Below are positions 1-4,906 of a stretch of 8,916 bases of DNA, in pieces (position 1 is the first letter of the stretch; the number at the start of each line of letters is the position of its first letter). Below the pieces are notes generated by a model. That model did no database searches. It saw only the letters and a list, made by a program, of their open reading frames with translations, and was not told where the DNA came from. This DNA is from DATADF01 sp046263155 (GTDB lineage Bacteria; Actinomycetota; CADDZG01; WHSQ01), in NCBI GenBank assembly GCA_046263155.1, contig JBHELF010000027.1, positions 1 through 8,916 on the forward strand, in the 5' to 3' direction. The position numbers were made by a program, and so were the translations under genes.

Positions 1-244
1 TGGCCCATTCCTGCGCCGCGAAAAGGTCTTGCTCCCAGGACGGTTGCGCACCCGCCATCCGATAGACACCGCGGTATAGCCGCTCGAACGTGCCGCCCGC
101 GATGCGGCGCTGAATTGCTTCGGCCGAAAGACCCGCGTCAAGCGCCTGCTCTCGGGTAACGATTCCAAACTGCTGGGACGCGAGCCGCCGACAGACGTTA
201 TCGGCACGTTCTGGACGTCGCTGCGGTCGGTATTCGACTGTCAC
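1..244 (-). CDS. AbiEi-type antitoxin-domain protein, N-terminal fragment (probably DUF559-containing)
   Basis: The reverse strand is open from a GTG at 244 to the left edge, giving 81 residues with no stop. Residues about 21-65 read as the winged-helix N-terminal domain of the AbiEi antitoxin family: LASQQFGIVTREQAL, then a helix with the AIQRRIAGG turn, then the hallmark FERLYRGVYRMAG strand and W70EQD. In actinobacteria this domain is commonly fused to a C-terminal DUF559 (Vsr-like nuclease fold) domain; that part would lie beyond the window. AbiEi proteins repress their own toxin-antitoxin operon in type IV systems, but many stand-alone members have no known toxin partner, so the function is uncertain. 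The gene is divergent from the ATPase at 349. The start is the best available GTG with a weak GGAG three bases upstream; the frame stays open further upstream, so a longer form with another start is possible. The gene is truncated only by the window. Confidence 0.72.
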   Translation of the reverse strand, partial: MTVEYRPQRRPERADNVCRRLASQQFGIVTREQALDAGLSAEAIQRRIAGGTFERLYRGVYRMAGAQPSWEQDLFAAQEWA

Positions 245-348
245 AGACTCCAGAACAGCACAGGGGACCGGATCACGCTGTGACGCGCGCCACAGCAGGC
301 AGGAAACGATTTCGCACGAGCCGACTCCGGCGGTGATATGAACCCACG
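245..348. promoter_or_regulatory. Divergent intergenic region with a weak candidate promoter
   Basis: This 104-bp gap separates the antitoxin-like gene (leftward) from the ATPase operon (rightward), so it should hold promoters for both. On the plus strand TTCGCA (311-316) and TGATAT (334-339) are 17 bp apart; they match the sigma-70-type consensus at four and three of six bases. If used, transcription would start within a few bases of the GTG at 349. That would fit the lack of a recognisable Shine-Dalgarno sequence there (leaderless translation). The match is weak and could arise by chance. I see no tRNA, small RNA or repeat here. Confidence 0.25.
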
Positions 349-1338
349 GTGCTGCTCGAAGAGTTCCTGACCCCTCGAATCCTGATCGTCTCGGGCAAGG
401 GAGGCGTCGGAAAGACGACAGTCGCCGGTGCCCTAGCCCTCGTCGCGGCGCGCCAGGGGCGCCGGGTTTGCGTCGCCGAGGTAGATCAGAAAGGAAGCCT
501 CGGCAAGTTGCTTGGGCGCGACGAGCCTCTCAGCTACGAACCTTCGAAACTGGCTCCGAGCATTTGGGGAATCAACATCGTGCCGGAAGACGCCCTCGCC
601 GAATACCTCGACGTCCAATACCGCATGAAGCGGATCGCGCGGATCTTCAAGACGACGAACTTCGTCGACTACGTGGCCGCGGCCGCCCCCGGGCTGAAGG
701 ACATCTTGGTGTTAGGAAAGATCTGGTTTCTCGAGCAACAGCGAGGGGCGGGCAAGCCGATGGGATTCGACACCATCGTGGTCGACGCGCCCGCCGCCGG
801 ACACATGCTGAGCTTCCTGTCGGCGCCGATGGGCCTGTCGGACGCCATTCGAGTAGGAGCCATTCGTCGCCAGTCCGATTGGCTGGTGCAGATGCTGCGC
901 GACGTGCGGCGCTGTCGCGTGCATCTCGTCACCTTGCCCGAGGAGATGCCGGTCAACGAAACTCTCGAGACCGCGCGCGCATTAGTCGACCGAGTGCAGA
1001 TCAATATGGGCCCGGTCTTTGCCAATGCTGTTTATGAAGAGGTTTTGACTCCGGATGAGGAAAAGCGCTTCGACGAGCTGACCGGCAAGGCGGCGCTGCA
1101 ACGGCTGACTACCGTCGCCGACGCGCAGGGGCTCGAGGACGAGGACGTTACGGCCTTGATCGGCTATATGCGTTTTCTGCAGGAACGTCGTGTCATTCAA
1201 GAGCAGCATCTGGCCAAACTGACGAAAGGTGTTGCCGAACCCGTTGTCGAGTTGCCCTTCCTTTATTCGCCCGAGCTCAGCCTGCCCGATATCGAGACGC
1301 TGGCCGACGTCATCGAAGAGCAGGTGCAGAAGATTTGA
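349..1338 (+). CDS. Get3/ArsA-like P-loop ATPase, first of a pair
   Basis: A 329-residue soluble ATPase of the SIMIBI class, the family of eukaryotic Get3 and bacterial ArsA. The deviant Walker A motif SGKGGVGKTT is at residues 15-24, with the signature lysine K17 and the nucleotide lysine K22. Switch II is VVDAPAAGH at 144-152, and TLPEEMPVNETLE at 195-207 is the typical strand and loop of the family. The switch I position reads EVDQKG (44-49) rather than the usual DPAH block. There is no CxxC zinc motif. Actinobacteria commonly carry two such adjacent genes; the Mycobacterium tuberculosis Rv3679-Rv3680 pair is the known example and has been described as Get3-like. Despite the ArsA name, nothing here indicates arsenite transport (no ArsB, ArsC or ArsR). 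The GTG start sits a few residues before the first beta strand, as in homologues, and has no Shine-Dalgarno sequence. Its stop overlaps the next gene. Confidence 0.9.
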   Translation: MLLEEFLTPRILIVSGKGGVGKTTVAGALALVAARQGRRVCVAEVDQKGSLGKLLGRDEPLSYEPSKLAPSIWGINIVPEDALAEYLDVQYRMKRIARIFKTTNFVDYVAAAAPGLKDILVLGKIWFLEQQRGAGKPMGFDTIVVDAPAAGHMLSFLSAPMGLSDAIRVGAIRRQSDWLVQMLRDVRRCRVHLVTLPEEMPVNETLETARALVDRVQINMGPVFANAVYEEVLTPDEEKRFDELTGKAALQRLTTVADAQGLEDEDVTALIGYMRFLQERRVIQEQHLAKLTKGVAEPVVELPFLYSPELSLPDIETLADVIEEQVQKI

Positions 1339-2483
1339 ATCCCATATCCGAGATCGTCGGGAAAAAAGAGATCATCGTTTGCGCCGGGTCGGGCGGTGTG
1401 GGGAAGACGACGACCGCCGCGGCGATCGCCTTGAGGGCCGCGCTGGAGGGTCGTCGTGCCGCCGTTCTGACCATCGATCCGGCACGCAGGCTGGCCTCGT
1501 CACTCGGCCTGAAAGAGCTGGGCAACGAGCCCAAGCAGGTGAGCGCCCGCAAGTTCACGCAAGCCAAGATGAAACCGGCAGGAGAGCTTCACGCGTTGAT
1601 GCTCGACACCAAGTCGACCTTCGACCACGTGGTCATGCGCTACGCGCCTTCAAAGGAACAGGCCGAGCGGATCATCGCCAACCGTTTCTACCGAAACATC
1701 TCGGGAACCCTCTCGGGGACTCACGAATACATGGCCATGGAGAAGCTGTACGAGCTTCACGCGGAGGGAGGCTTCGATCTCCTCGTCATCGACACTCCGC
1801 CGACTCGGAACGCGCTCGACTTTCTAGAGGCTCCTCGCCGAATGACCGATTTCTTCGAGAGCCGGGTGCTCCGGTGGTTCCTCATCCCCTACATGAAAGC
1901 CGGCGGAGGCATGATGCGCGTCGCGAATGTAGCGGCGAGCACCTTCTTGCGACTCGTCAAGAGAATCGTCGGCGCGGAGGTCCTCGCCGACACTGCAGAG
2001 TTCTTCGCAAACCTCGAGGGCATGTACGACGGGTTCAAGCAGCGAGCGCGCGACGTCGCCGCCCTGCTCCAATCGCCGGTGACGTCTTTCGTGATCGTTA
2101 CGTCGCCTGCGAAGGCGTCCGTAGAGGAAGCCCGTTTCTTTGCCAGCAGGCTCGAGGAGTCGGGCCTTCCGTTCGGAGCTCTGGTGGTCAATCGACTTCA
2201 TCCCCGGCTCGGCGAACCGCTCTCTGTCAAGGCGCGCCAGCTGAAGAAGTTGTTGGGAGGCGATGAGGACCAGCGTCTGTTGGCAAAGCTGCTGGAAAAC
2301 CACAGTGCGTTCATGCAGATCGTCGAACGCGAGGAACAAAACATGAAGGCTCTCGCGCGTCACATCCCTCGTCACAAGTGGGTGCGAGTCCCGTACCTAA
2401 ATGTCGAGGCCGTCGATCTACCCGGTCTGGCCGCGGTCGGAGAGCAACTATTTAACAATCAGGTTGCTGCGGGCGGACGTTAG
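1335..2483 (+). CDS. Get3/ArsA-like P-loop ATPase, second of a pair
   Basis: A 382-residue partner ATPase. Walker A is AGSGGVGKTTT at residues 17-27, where S19 occupies the position of the signature lysine. Switch I is IDPARRLASSLGL (47-59) and switch II is VIDTPPTRNALDFL (151-164). The base-recognition region is VTSPAKASVEEA (255-266) followed by VVNRLHP (284-290). A glycine/methionine-rich stretch (KAGGGMMRVANV, 188-199) lies in the helical insert between switch II and the C-terminal half, where Get3 relatives bind clients; that role is inferred here. The TTG start overlaps the TGA stop of the preceding gene in the sequence TTGA, so translation is probably coupled and the two proteins made together. 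With its partner it most likely forms a heterodimer. Clients could be tail-anchored or other membrane proteins, but this is inferred from family membership only. A slightly internal start cannot be excluded, because the Shine-Dalgarno sequence is weak. Confidence 0.9.
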   Translation: MNPISEIVGKKEIIVCAGSGGVGKTTTAAAIALRAALEGRRAAVLTIDPARRLASSLGLKELGNEPKQVSARKFTQAKMKPAGELHALMLDTKSTFDHVVMRYAPSKEQAERIIANRFYRNISGTLSGTHEYMAMEKLYELHAEGGFDLLVIDTPPTRNALDFLEAPRRMTDFFESRVLRWFLIPYMKAGGGMMRVANVAASTFLRLVKRIVGAEVLADTAEFFANLEGMYDGFKQRARDVAALLQSPVTSFVIVTSPAKASVEEARFFASRLEESGLPFGALVVNRLHPRLGEPLSVKARQLKKLLGGDEDQRLLAKLLENHSAFMQIVEREEQNMKALARHIPRHKWVRVPYLNVEAVDLPGLAAVGEQLFNNQVAAGGR

Positions 2484-2494
2484 GATCGTCGGCG

Positions 2495-2971
2495 ATGCTT
2501 GCGGCCAAGCTGATCGAATCTTTGGTTTTCATCCTCACGGTCGCCGCGGGGCTTTTCGCTCTCTTCATGGTGGTCGATTTACTGCGCCTGAGAACTCGAG
2601 GGCCTGCCTACAAAGGTGGCATCGGCCAGTGGTCCTGGGCGGCCCACCGGATCACCGGCGTCGGCGTAGTTGCGTTTCTGTTCGGGCACATCGTGGACAC
2701 TTTCGCGGTCGGATTCGGACCCGAGCTTTACGACGAGACCGTCTCTCTCTACAAGCAGTGGTGGTTCACGCCGTTCGAGGTCATGCTCGTCGGCGCCGTG
2801 CTCTTTCATGCCCTCAACGGGCTCCGCATCATCCTTTTTGACTTCTGGCCGAGCCTCGCCCTGAAGCAGCGGCCCTTCGCGTACGCCGAGCTCGCCCTCT
2901 TCGTGGTCGGGTTTGTCCCTGCGGCGGTCTTCATGATGCGGCCGGCGCTCGAGAAGTCCCCCTTTTTTTGA
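2495..2971 (+). CDS. sdhC: Succinate dehydrogenase cytochrome b subunit (SdhC-like), orphan
   Basis: A 158-residue membrane protein with the SdhC signatures: SWAAHRITG at 47-55 (quinone-site Ser and Arg region) and FHALNGLRIILFDF at 104-117, where H105 aligns with the heme-ligand histidine of SdhC. The GHIVDT block at 64-69 is typical of actinobacterial SdhC. Helices are predicted at about 53-73, 93-115 and 128-148, plus an additional hydrophobic segment at about 8-30 that ordinary three-helix SdhC lacks. In complex II it would anchor the catalytic subunits and pass electrons to quinone. No sdhD, sdhA or sdhB follows; the gene instead starts 11 bp after the ATPase pair, apparently in the same operon. 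The ATG is supported by an AGGA nine bases upstream that overlaps the preceding TAG. It may serve a complex II encoded elsewhere, or have been recruited to another cytochrome b role. Confidence 0.82.
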   Translation: MLAAKLIESLVFILTVAAGLFALFMVVDLLRLRTRGPAYKGGIGQWSWAAHRITGVGVVAFLFGHIVDTFAVGFGPELYDETVSLYKQWWFTPFEVMLVGAVLFHALNGLRIILFDFWPSLALKQRPFAYAELALFVVGFVPAAVFMMRPALEKSPFF

Positions 2972-2972
2972 T

Positions 2973-3021
2973 GCCGACTTTGCAATCGGACCCGCATAGC
3001 GAGCGCAGCTGCAAAGTCGGC
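2973..3021. repeat. 12-bp perfect inverted repeat (hairpin or operator) between sdhC and the split-barrel gene
   Basis: GCCGACTTTGCA at 2973-2984 is matched exactly by TGCAAAGTCGGC at 3010-3021, separated by 25 bp. The loop contains a minor CGC/GCG pairing (2993-2995 with 3003-3005). The right arm ends two bases before the ATG at 3024, so in mRNA it would pair over the region where a ribosome binding site should be. There is no T-run after the right arm. The T7 run lies before the left arm at 2963-2969, which would read as A7 for minus-strand transcripts. It therefore does not look like a simple intrinsic terminator in either direction. An operator, an attenuating or start-masking hairpin, or a dispersed intergenic hairpin are all possible. 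Confidence 0.75.
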
Positions 3022-3023
3022 GC

Positions 3024-3914
3024 ATGGGGACGCGAACCCTGAGGGCCGTCTCCGATCGTGCCGTCGAGGATCGCCTGGCTCCCATCCTGGAGGAGGTGGC
3101 GCGGGCCGTCGGCAATCATGGCATCTCGCCGGGAACCGCCGCGGGGGGGAAAGCCGTACTGCGTATTGAGATGGAAGAAAACGTGAAGCGGGTCGTCCAG
3201 GTTTACTGGACTCCCTTCCAGGCGAGCGTCCCGGGACGCTCCATCGGCCTCCACCTCGAGGTTGCAGAGCCGCGGGTCCACTGGGCCGAGTGCTACCTCT
3301 CTCCTCGCCACCGCAATTGGTTCTTCTCGTTCCACGAGCGAACCGACGGCGAGATACAGCTTGCCTACTACCAGGAGTTCGCAACTCCCGGAGAAGCAAT
3401 CGAAAGTTTTTTCGAGAACGCGGCGTGGTACGTGCTCGCTGCAACCGACACCAAATGGGCGGACGTTGTCTATGAAGTCGCTCCGGACGTCCCCTGGCCC
3501 GAATACCTGTCGGCCGTCGCGTCCGGCTCGACGACTGCGGCCGCCGTTCAAGAATCGCTCAAGAAATCCACGATCCTCTGGCTGCGCTGGAGGGCAGCCG
3601 GCCGCGAACACACGATGCCGGTTTGGTACGTGATGGACCAAGGGAAGATCTACGTGCTCTCCGGCGAGAGGCAGCAGACCATTCCGGATGCCGCGAACTT
3701 GCGCACGGTCGACGTGATCGTGCGCTGGAAAGGAAAGAACGCCCGGGTCGCCGAGATACCGGCCCTGGTTCGCACACTCGAGCCCGGTCCGGAGTGGGAT
3801 CAGATCGCGGAGAAGATCGCCGAGAAGAGGCTGAACATTCCCGGACTGCCGGAGGACACCGCTCGTCGCTGGCGCGACGAATGTCTGGTCCTCGAGCTGA
3901 CCCTCCAGGCTTAG
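3024..3914 (+). CDS. Two-domain protein with C-terminal PNPOx-like split-barrel region
   Basis: A 296-residue cytoplasmic protein with no signal peptide or membrane segment. The C-terminal part (about 182-296) resembles the pyridoxamine-phosphate-oxidase-like FMN/F420-binding split barrel of actinobacteria: STILWLRWRAAGREHTMPVW, then YVMDQGKIYVLSGE, then QQTIPDAANLRTVDVIVRWK, ending in a helix with EWDQIAEKIAEKRLN. These proteins bind a flavin or deazaflavin at a dimer interface; the substrate cannot be predicted. The first 165 or so residues are rich in aromatics (YWTPF 61-65, HRNWFFSFHE 96-105, LAYYQEF 113-119) and match no family I recognise. The ATG at 3024 begins just inside the end of an inverted repeat and has no clear Shine-Dalgarno sequence. 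An in-frame GTG at 3096 follows GGAGGA too closely to be better. It is co-directional with sdhC and is followed by the microprotein after 8 bp. Function is unknown; the split-barrel call is moderately sure. Confidence 0.68.
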   Translation: MGTRTLRAVSDRAVEDRLAPILEEVARAVGNHGISPGTAAGGKAVLRIEMEENVKRVVQVYWTPFQASVPGRSIGLHLEVAEPRVHWAECYLSPRHRNWFFSFHERTDGEIQLAYYQEFATPGEAIESFFENAAWYVLAATDTKWADVVYEVAPDVPWPEYLSAVASGSTTAAAVQESLKKSTILWLRWRAAGREHTMPVWYVMDQGKIYVLSGERQQTIPDAANLRTVDVIVRWKGKNARVAEIPALVRTLEPGPEWDQIAEKIAEKRLNIPGLPEDTARRWRDECLVLELTLQA

Positions 3915-3922
3915 GCACCGTA

Positions 3923-4045
3923 ATGAGTTCCGCAGATCTCGTCTTGGTAGCCATTACTTCCGCACTGGTCGCGACCGTCGCTCTGCTCCTTGTGGCAGGC
4001 ATCAGTCGGGTGACCGGGCGCCGAGAACGGGAGGGCGACTCTTGA
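3923..4045 (+). CDS. 40-residue single-pass membrane microprotein
   Basis: A small open frame from ATG 3923 to TGA 4045. Residues about 6-29 are a continuous hydrophobic helix (LVLVAITSALVATVALLLVAGI), followed by a basic then acidic tail (RVTGRREREGDS). Positive charge just after the helix suggests N-out, C-in topology. It fills the gap between the split-barrel gene and the CopC-like gene, and its stop codon overlaps the TTG start of the latter (TTGA). It is therefore probably translated and coupled to that gene. A weak AGG lies seven bases upstream of the ATG. No family is recognised. It could be a small partner subunit for the membrane-anchored CopC-like protein. An alternative is that the frame begins further upstream inside the preceding gene, but the hydrophobic segment and position favour the short form. 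Confidence 0.6.
   Translation: MSSADLVLVAITSALVATVALLLVAGISRVTGRREREGDS
4029..4035 (+). promoter_or_regulatory. Shine-Dalgarno sequence fixing the TTG start of the CopC-like gene
   Basis: GGGAGGG lies six bases upstream of TTG 4042, inside the end of the microprotein gene. TTG is a rare start, so this strong match supports it. The signal peptide that begins immediately after the start supports it as well. Confidence 0.7.
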
Positions 4046-4548
4046 AACGCGCTCTCGTCGTCTGCATGTCCGCGCTGCACCTAATCGCCCTGTCGGCACC
4101 TGCCTGGAGCCACGGCGACGTGAAGCGCTCGGCCCCCGGCGATGGAGCCGGACTCGCGCAGGCTCCGGAGGAGGTCTGGGTTGAGTTCACCGAGCCACCA
4201 ACCCAGCAGGGGCTACTGGAGGTCACCGACCCCTGCGGCGCGACCGTCGCCTCAGGCCCTCCCGTCGTTGCCGGAGCGCGAATCACCCTTCCCATCGAAG
4301 CCACGGCGAGGGGCGAGTACAGAATCCGGTACGCGATCGTTTCGCGAGTGGACGGCCATCCCTCCGAGGGGACGATCAGGTTCGCGGTGGCACAAGGAGA
4401 AAAATGTCCCGAGGTCGATCCGGGCGGTGCGGCGTCCCCCGACCTCGAGTCACAGCAAGCCTCGACTGCAACAGTCCTTTTGGCTCTCGGGCTTGCTGCC
4501 GCGATCGGCGCGGGGGGAGGGGTCGTTCTGCGGGCGCTAACGCGTTAG
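4042..4548 (+). CDS. CopC-domain periplasmic copper-binding protein with C-terminal membrane anchor
   Basis: A 168-residue exported protein. Residues 1-23 form a signal peptide (KR start, hydrophobic core, APAWS before the cleavage point), which places H24 at the mature N terminus. The CopC/YobA domain spans about 24-117, with RSAPGDGA (29-36), VEFTEPP (47-53) and the conserved SRVDGHPSEGTIRFAV (101-116). H24, D104 and H106 correspond to the His-Asp-His (histidine brace) Cu(II) site of CopC, so copper binding is likely. Two mature cysteines (C65, C122) could form a disulfide. A linker rich in Pro, Ser and Gln leads to a hydrophobic segment at about 143-164 ending in RALTR, which should anchor the protein in the membrane. 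CopC usually pairs with CopD, which is absent here; the only membrane neighbours are the 40-residue microprotein and SdhC. The start is TTG, overlapping the preceding stop. Confidence 0.85.
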   Translation: MKRALVVCMSALHLIALSAPAWSHGDVKRSAPGDGAGLAQAPEEVWVEFTEPPTQQGLLEVTDPCGATVASGPPVVAGARITLPIEATARGEYRIRYAIVSRVDGHPSEGTIRFAVAQGEKCPEVDPGGAASPDLESQQASTATVLLALGLAAAIGAGGGVVLRALTR

Positions 4549-4551
4549 CGC
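4534..4551. terminator. 18-bp perfect palindrome at a convergent junction, candidate bidirectional terminator
   Basis: GCGCTAACGCGTTAGCGC reads the same on both strands. It can fold as a seven-base stem with a CGCG loop, and the stem can extend by a G-U and a G-C pair at the base. It includes the last codons and the TAG stop of the CopC-like gene and ends two bases short of the stop of the convergent STAS gene. On the plus strand it is followed by TCTAGTTTC, a poor T-tract; on the minus strand there is none. Terminator function is thus plausible from position but not certain. A protein-binding palindrome is the alternative. Confidence 0.55.
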
Positions 4552-4552
4552 T

Positions 4553-4906
4553 CTAGTTTCGGAAGCCGGCCGCCGCTTCCTCCACCGTCGGCGCGATAGA
4601 GACACCTTCCCCGAACCCGGTTATCGAGAACAGCTTTAGATGTTGTTCGCGCGTGCAGCAAATCGCAAGATCGCCACCCGCCTCACGCAGCCGACGAACG
4701 CCACCCATCAACGCGCCCAGCCCGGACGAATCCATAAAGGGCACGCCGTCCAGATCGACGACGACTTTCGGTGATTCCTGTTCGATGAGTGTTCCGATCG
4801 CGTCTCGCAAAGAGCCCACTGTGTAAACGTCGAGATCGCCGGAAGGCCGCAGCACCCGGTAGTCGTTTGCCTCGGTGATCTCGATCTCTACTTTCTGCTG
4901 TGCCAC
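4553..4906 (-). CDS. STAS-domain anti-sigma factor antagonist (SpoIIAA/RsbV-like)
   Basis: A 117-residue single STAS domain. VLRPSGDLDVYTVGSLRDAI (18-37) is the typical first strands and helix, and VVVDLDGVPFMDSSGLGAL (48-66) holds the phosphorylation motif. S60 aligns with Ser58 of Bacillus SpoIIAA. LAICCTREQHLKLFSITGF (80-98) completes the fold. In partner switching, the unphosphorylated form binds an anti-sigma kinase and frees the sigma factor, while kinase phosphorylation of the serine inactivates it. The upstream SpoIIE-type phosphatase is the obvious activator. The GTG start lies inside the phosphatase gene (19-bp overlap) and has a GAAGGAG seven bases before it. No RsbW-like kinase or sigma factor is present in the window, so those partners are encoded elsewhere. 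Length is normal for the family. Confidence 0.93.
   Translation of the reverse strand: MAQQKVEIEITEANDYRVLRPSGDLDVYTVGSLRDAIGTLIEQESPKVVVDLDGVPFMDSSGLGALMGGVRRLREAGGDLAICCTREQHLKLFSITGFGEGVSIAPTVEEAAAGFRN

Noticed and set aside
338..370. ATG at 338 as the ATPase start, or a ten-codon upstream frame
   Set aside because: It is out of frame with the ATPase and ends at TGA 368-370; the peptide has no features, so I do not annotate it as a gene.
1229..2266. A 345-codon plus-strand frame within the second ATPase gene
   Set aside because: The translation is extremely Arg-rich and low in recognisable structure, while the overlapping frame encodes an ATPase with all motifs.
349..2483. Arsenite efflux system (ArsA)
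   Set aside because: The ATPases are ArsA-related, but there is no ArsB/Acr3, ArsC, ArsD or ArsR, and neither protein shows an ArsA cysteine metalloid site. The Get3-like reading fits better.
2961..3025. Reading the inverted repeat plus T7 run as a classical intrinsic terminator
   Set aside because: The T-run precedes rather than follows the hairpin on the plus strand, and it becomes A's on the minus strand, so it cannot serve as a U-tract in either direction.
2806..3641. Long minus-strand frames (212 and 236 codons) opposite the sdhC and split-barrel genes
   Set aside because: No family features and an Arg/Pro/Ser-rich composition typical of antisense frames in GC-rich DNA; the plus-strand genes explain the region.
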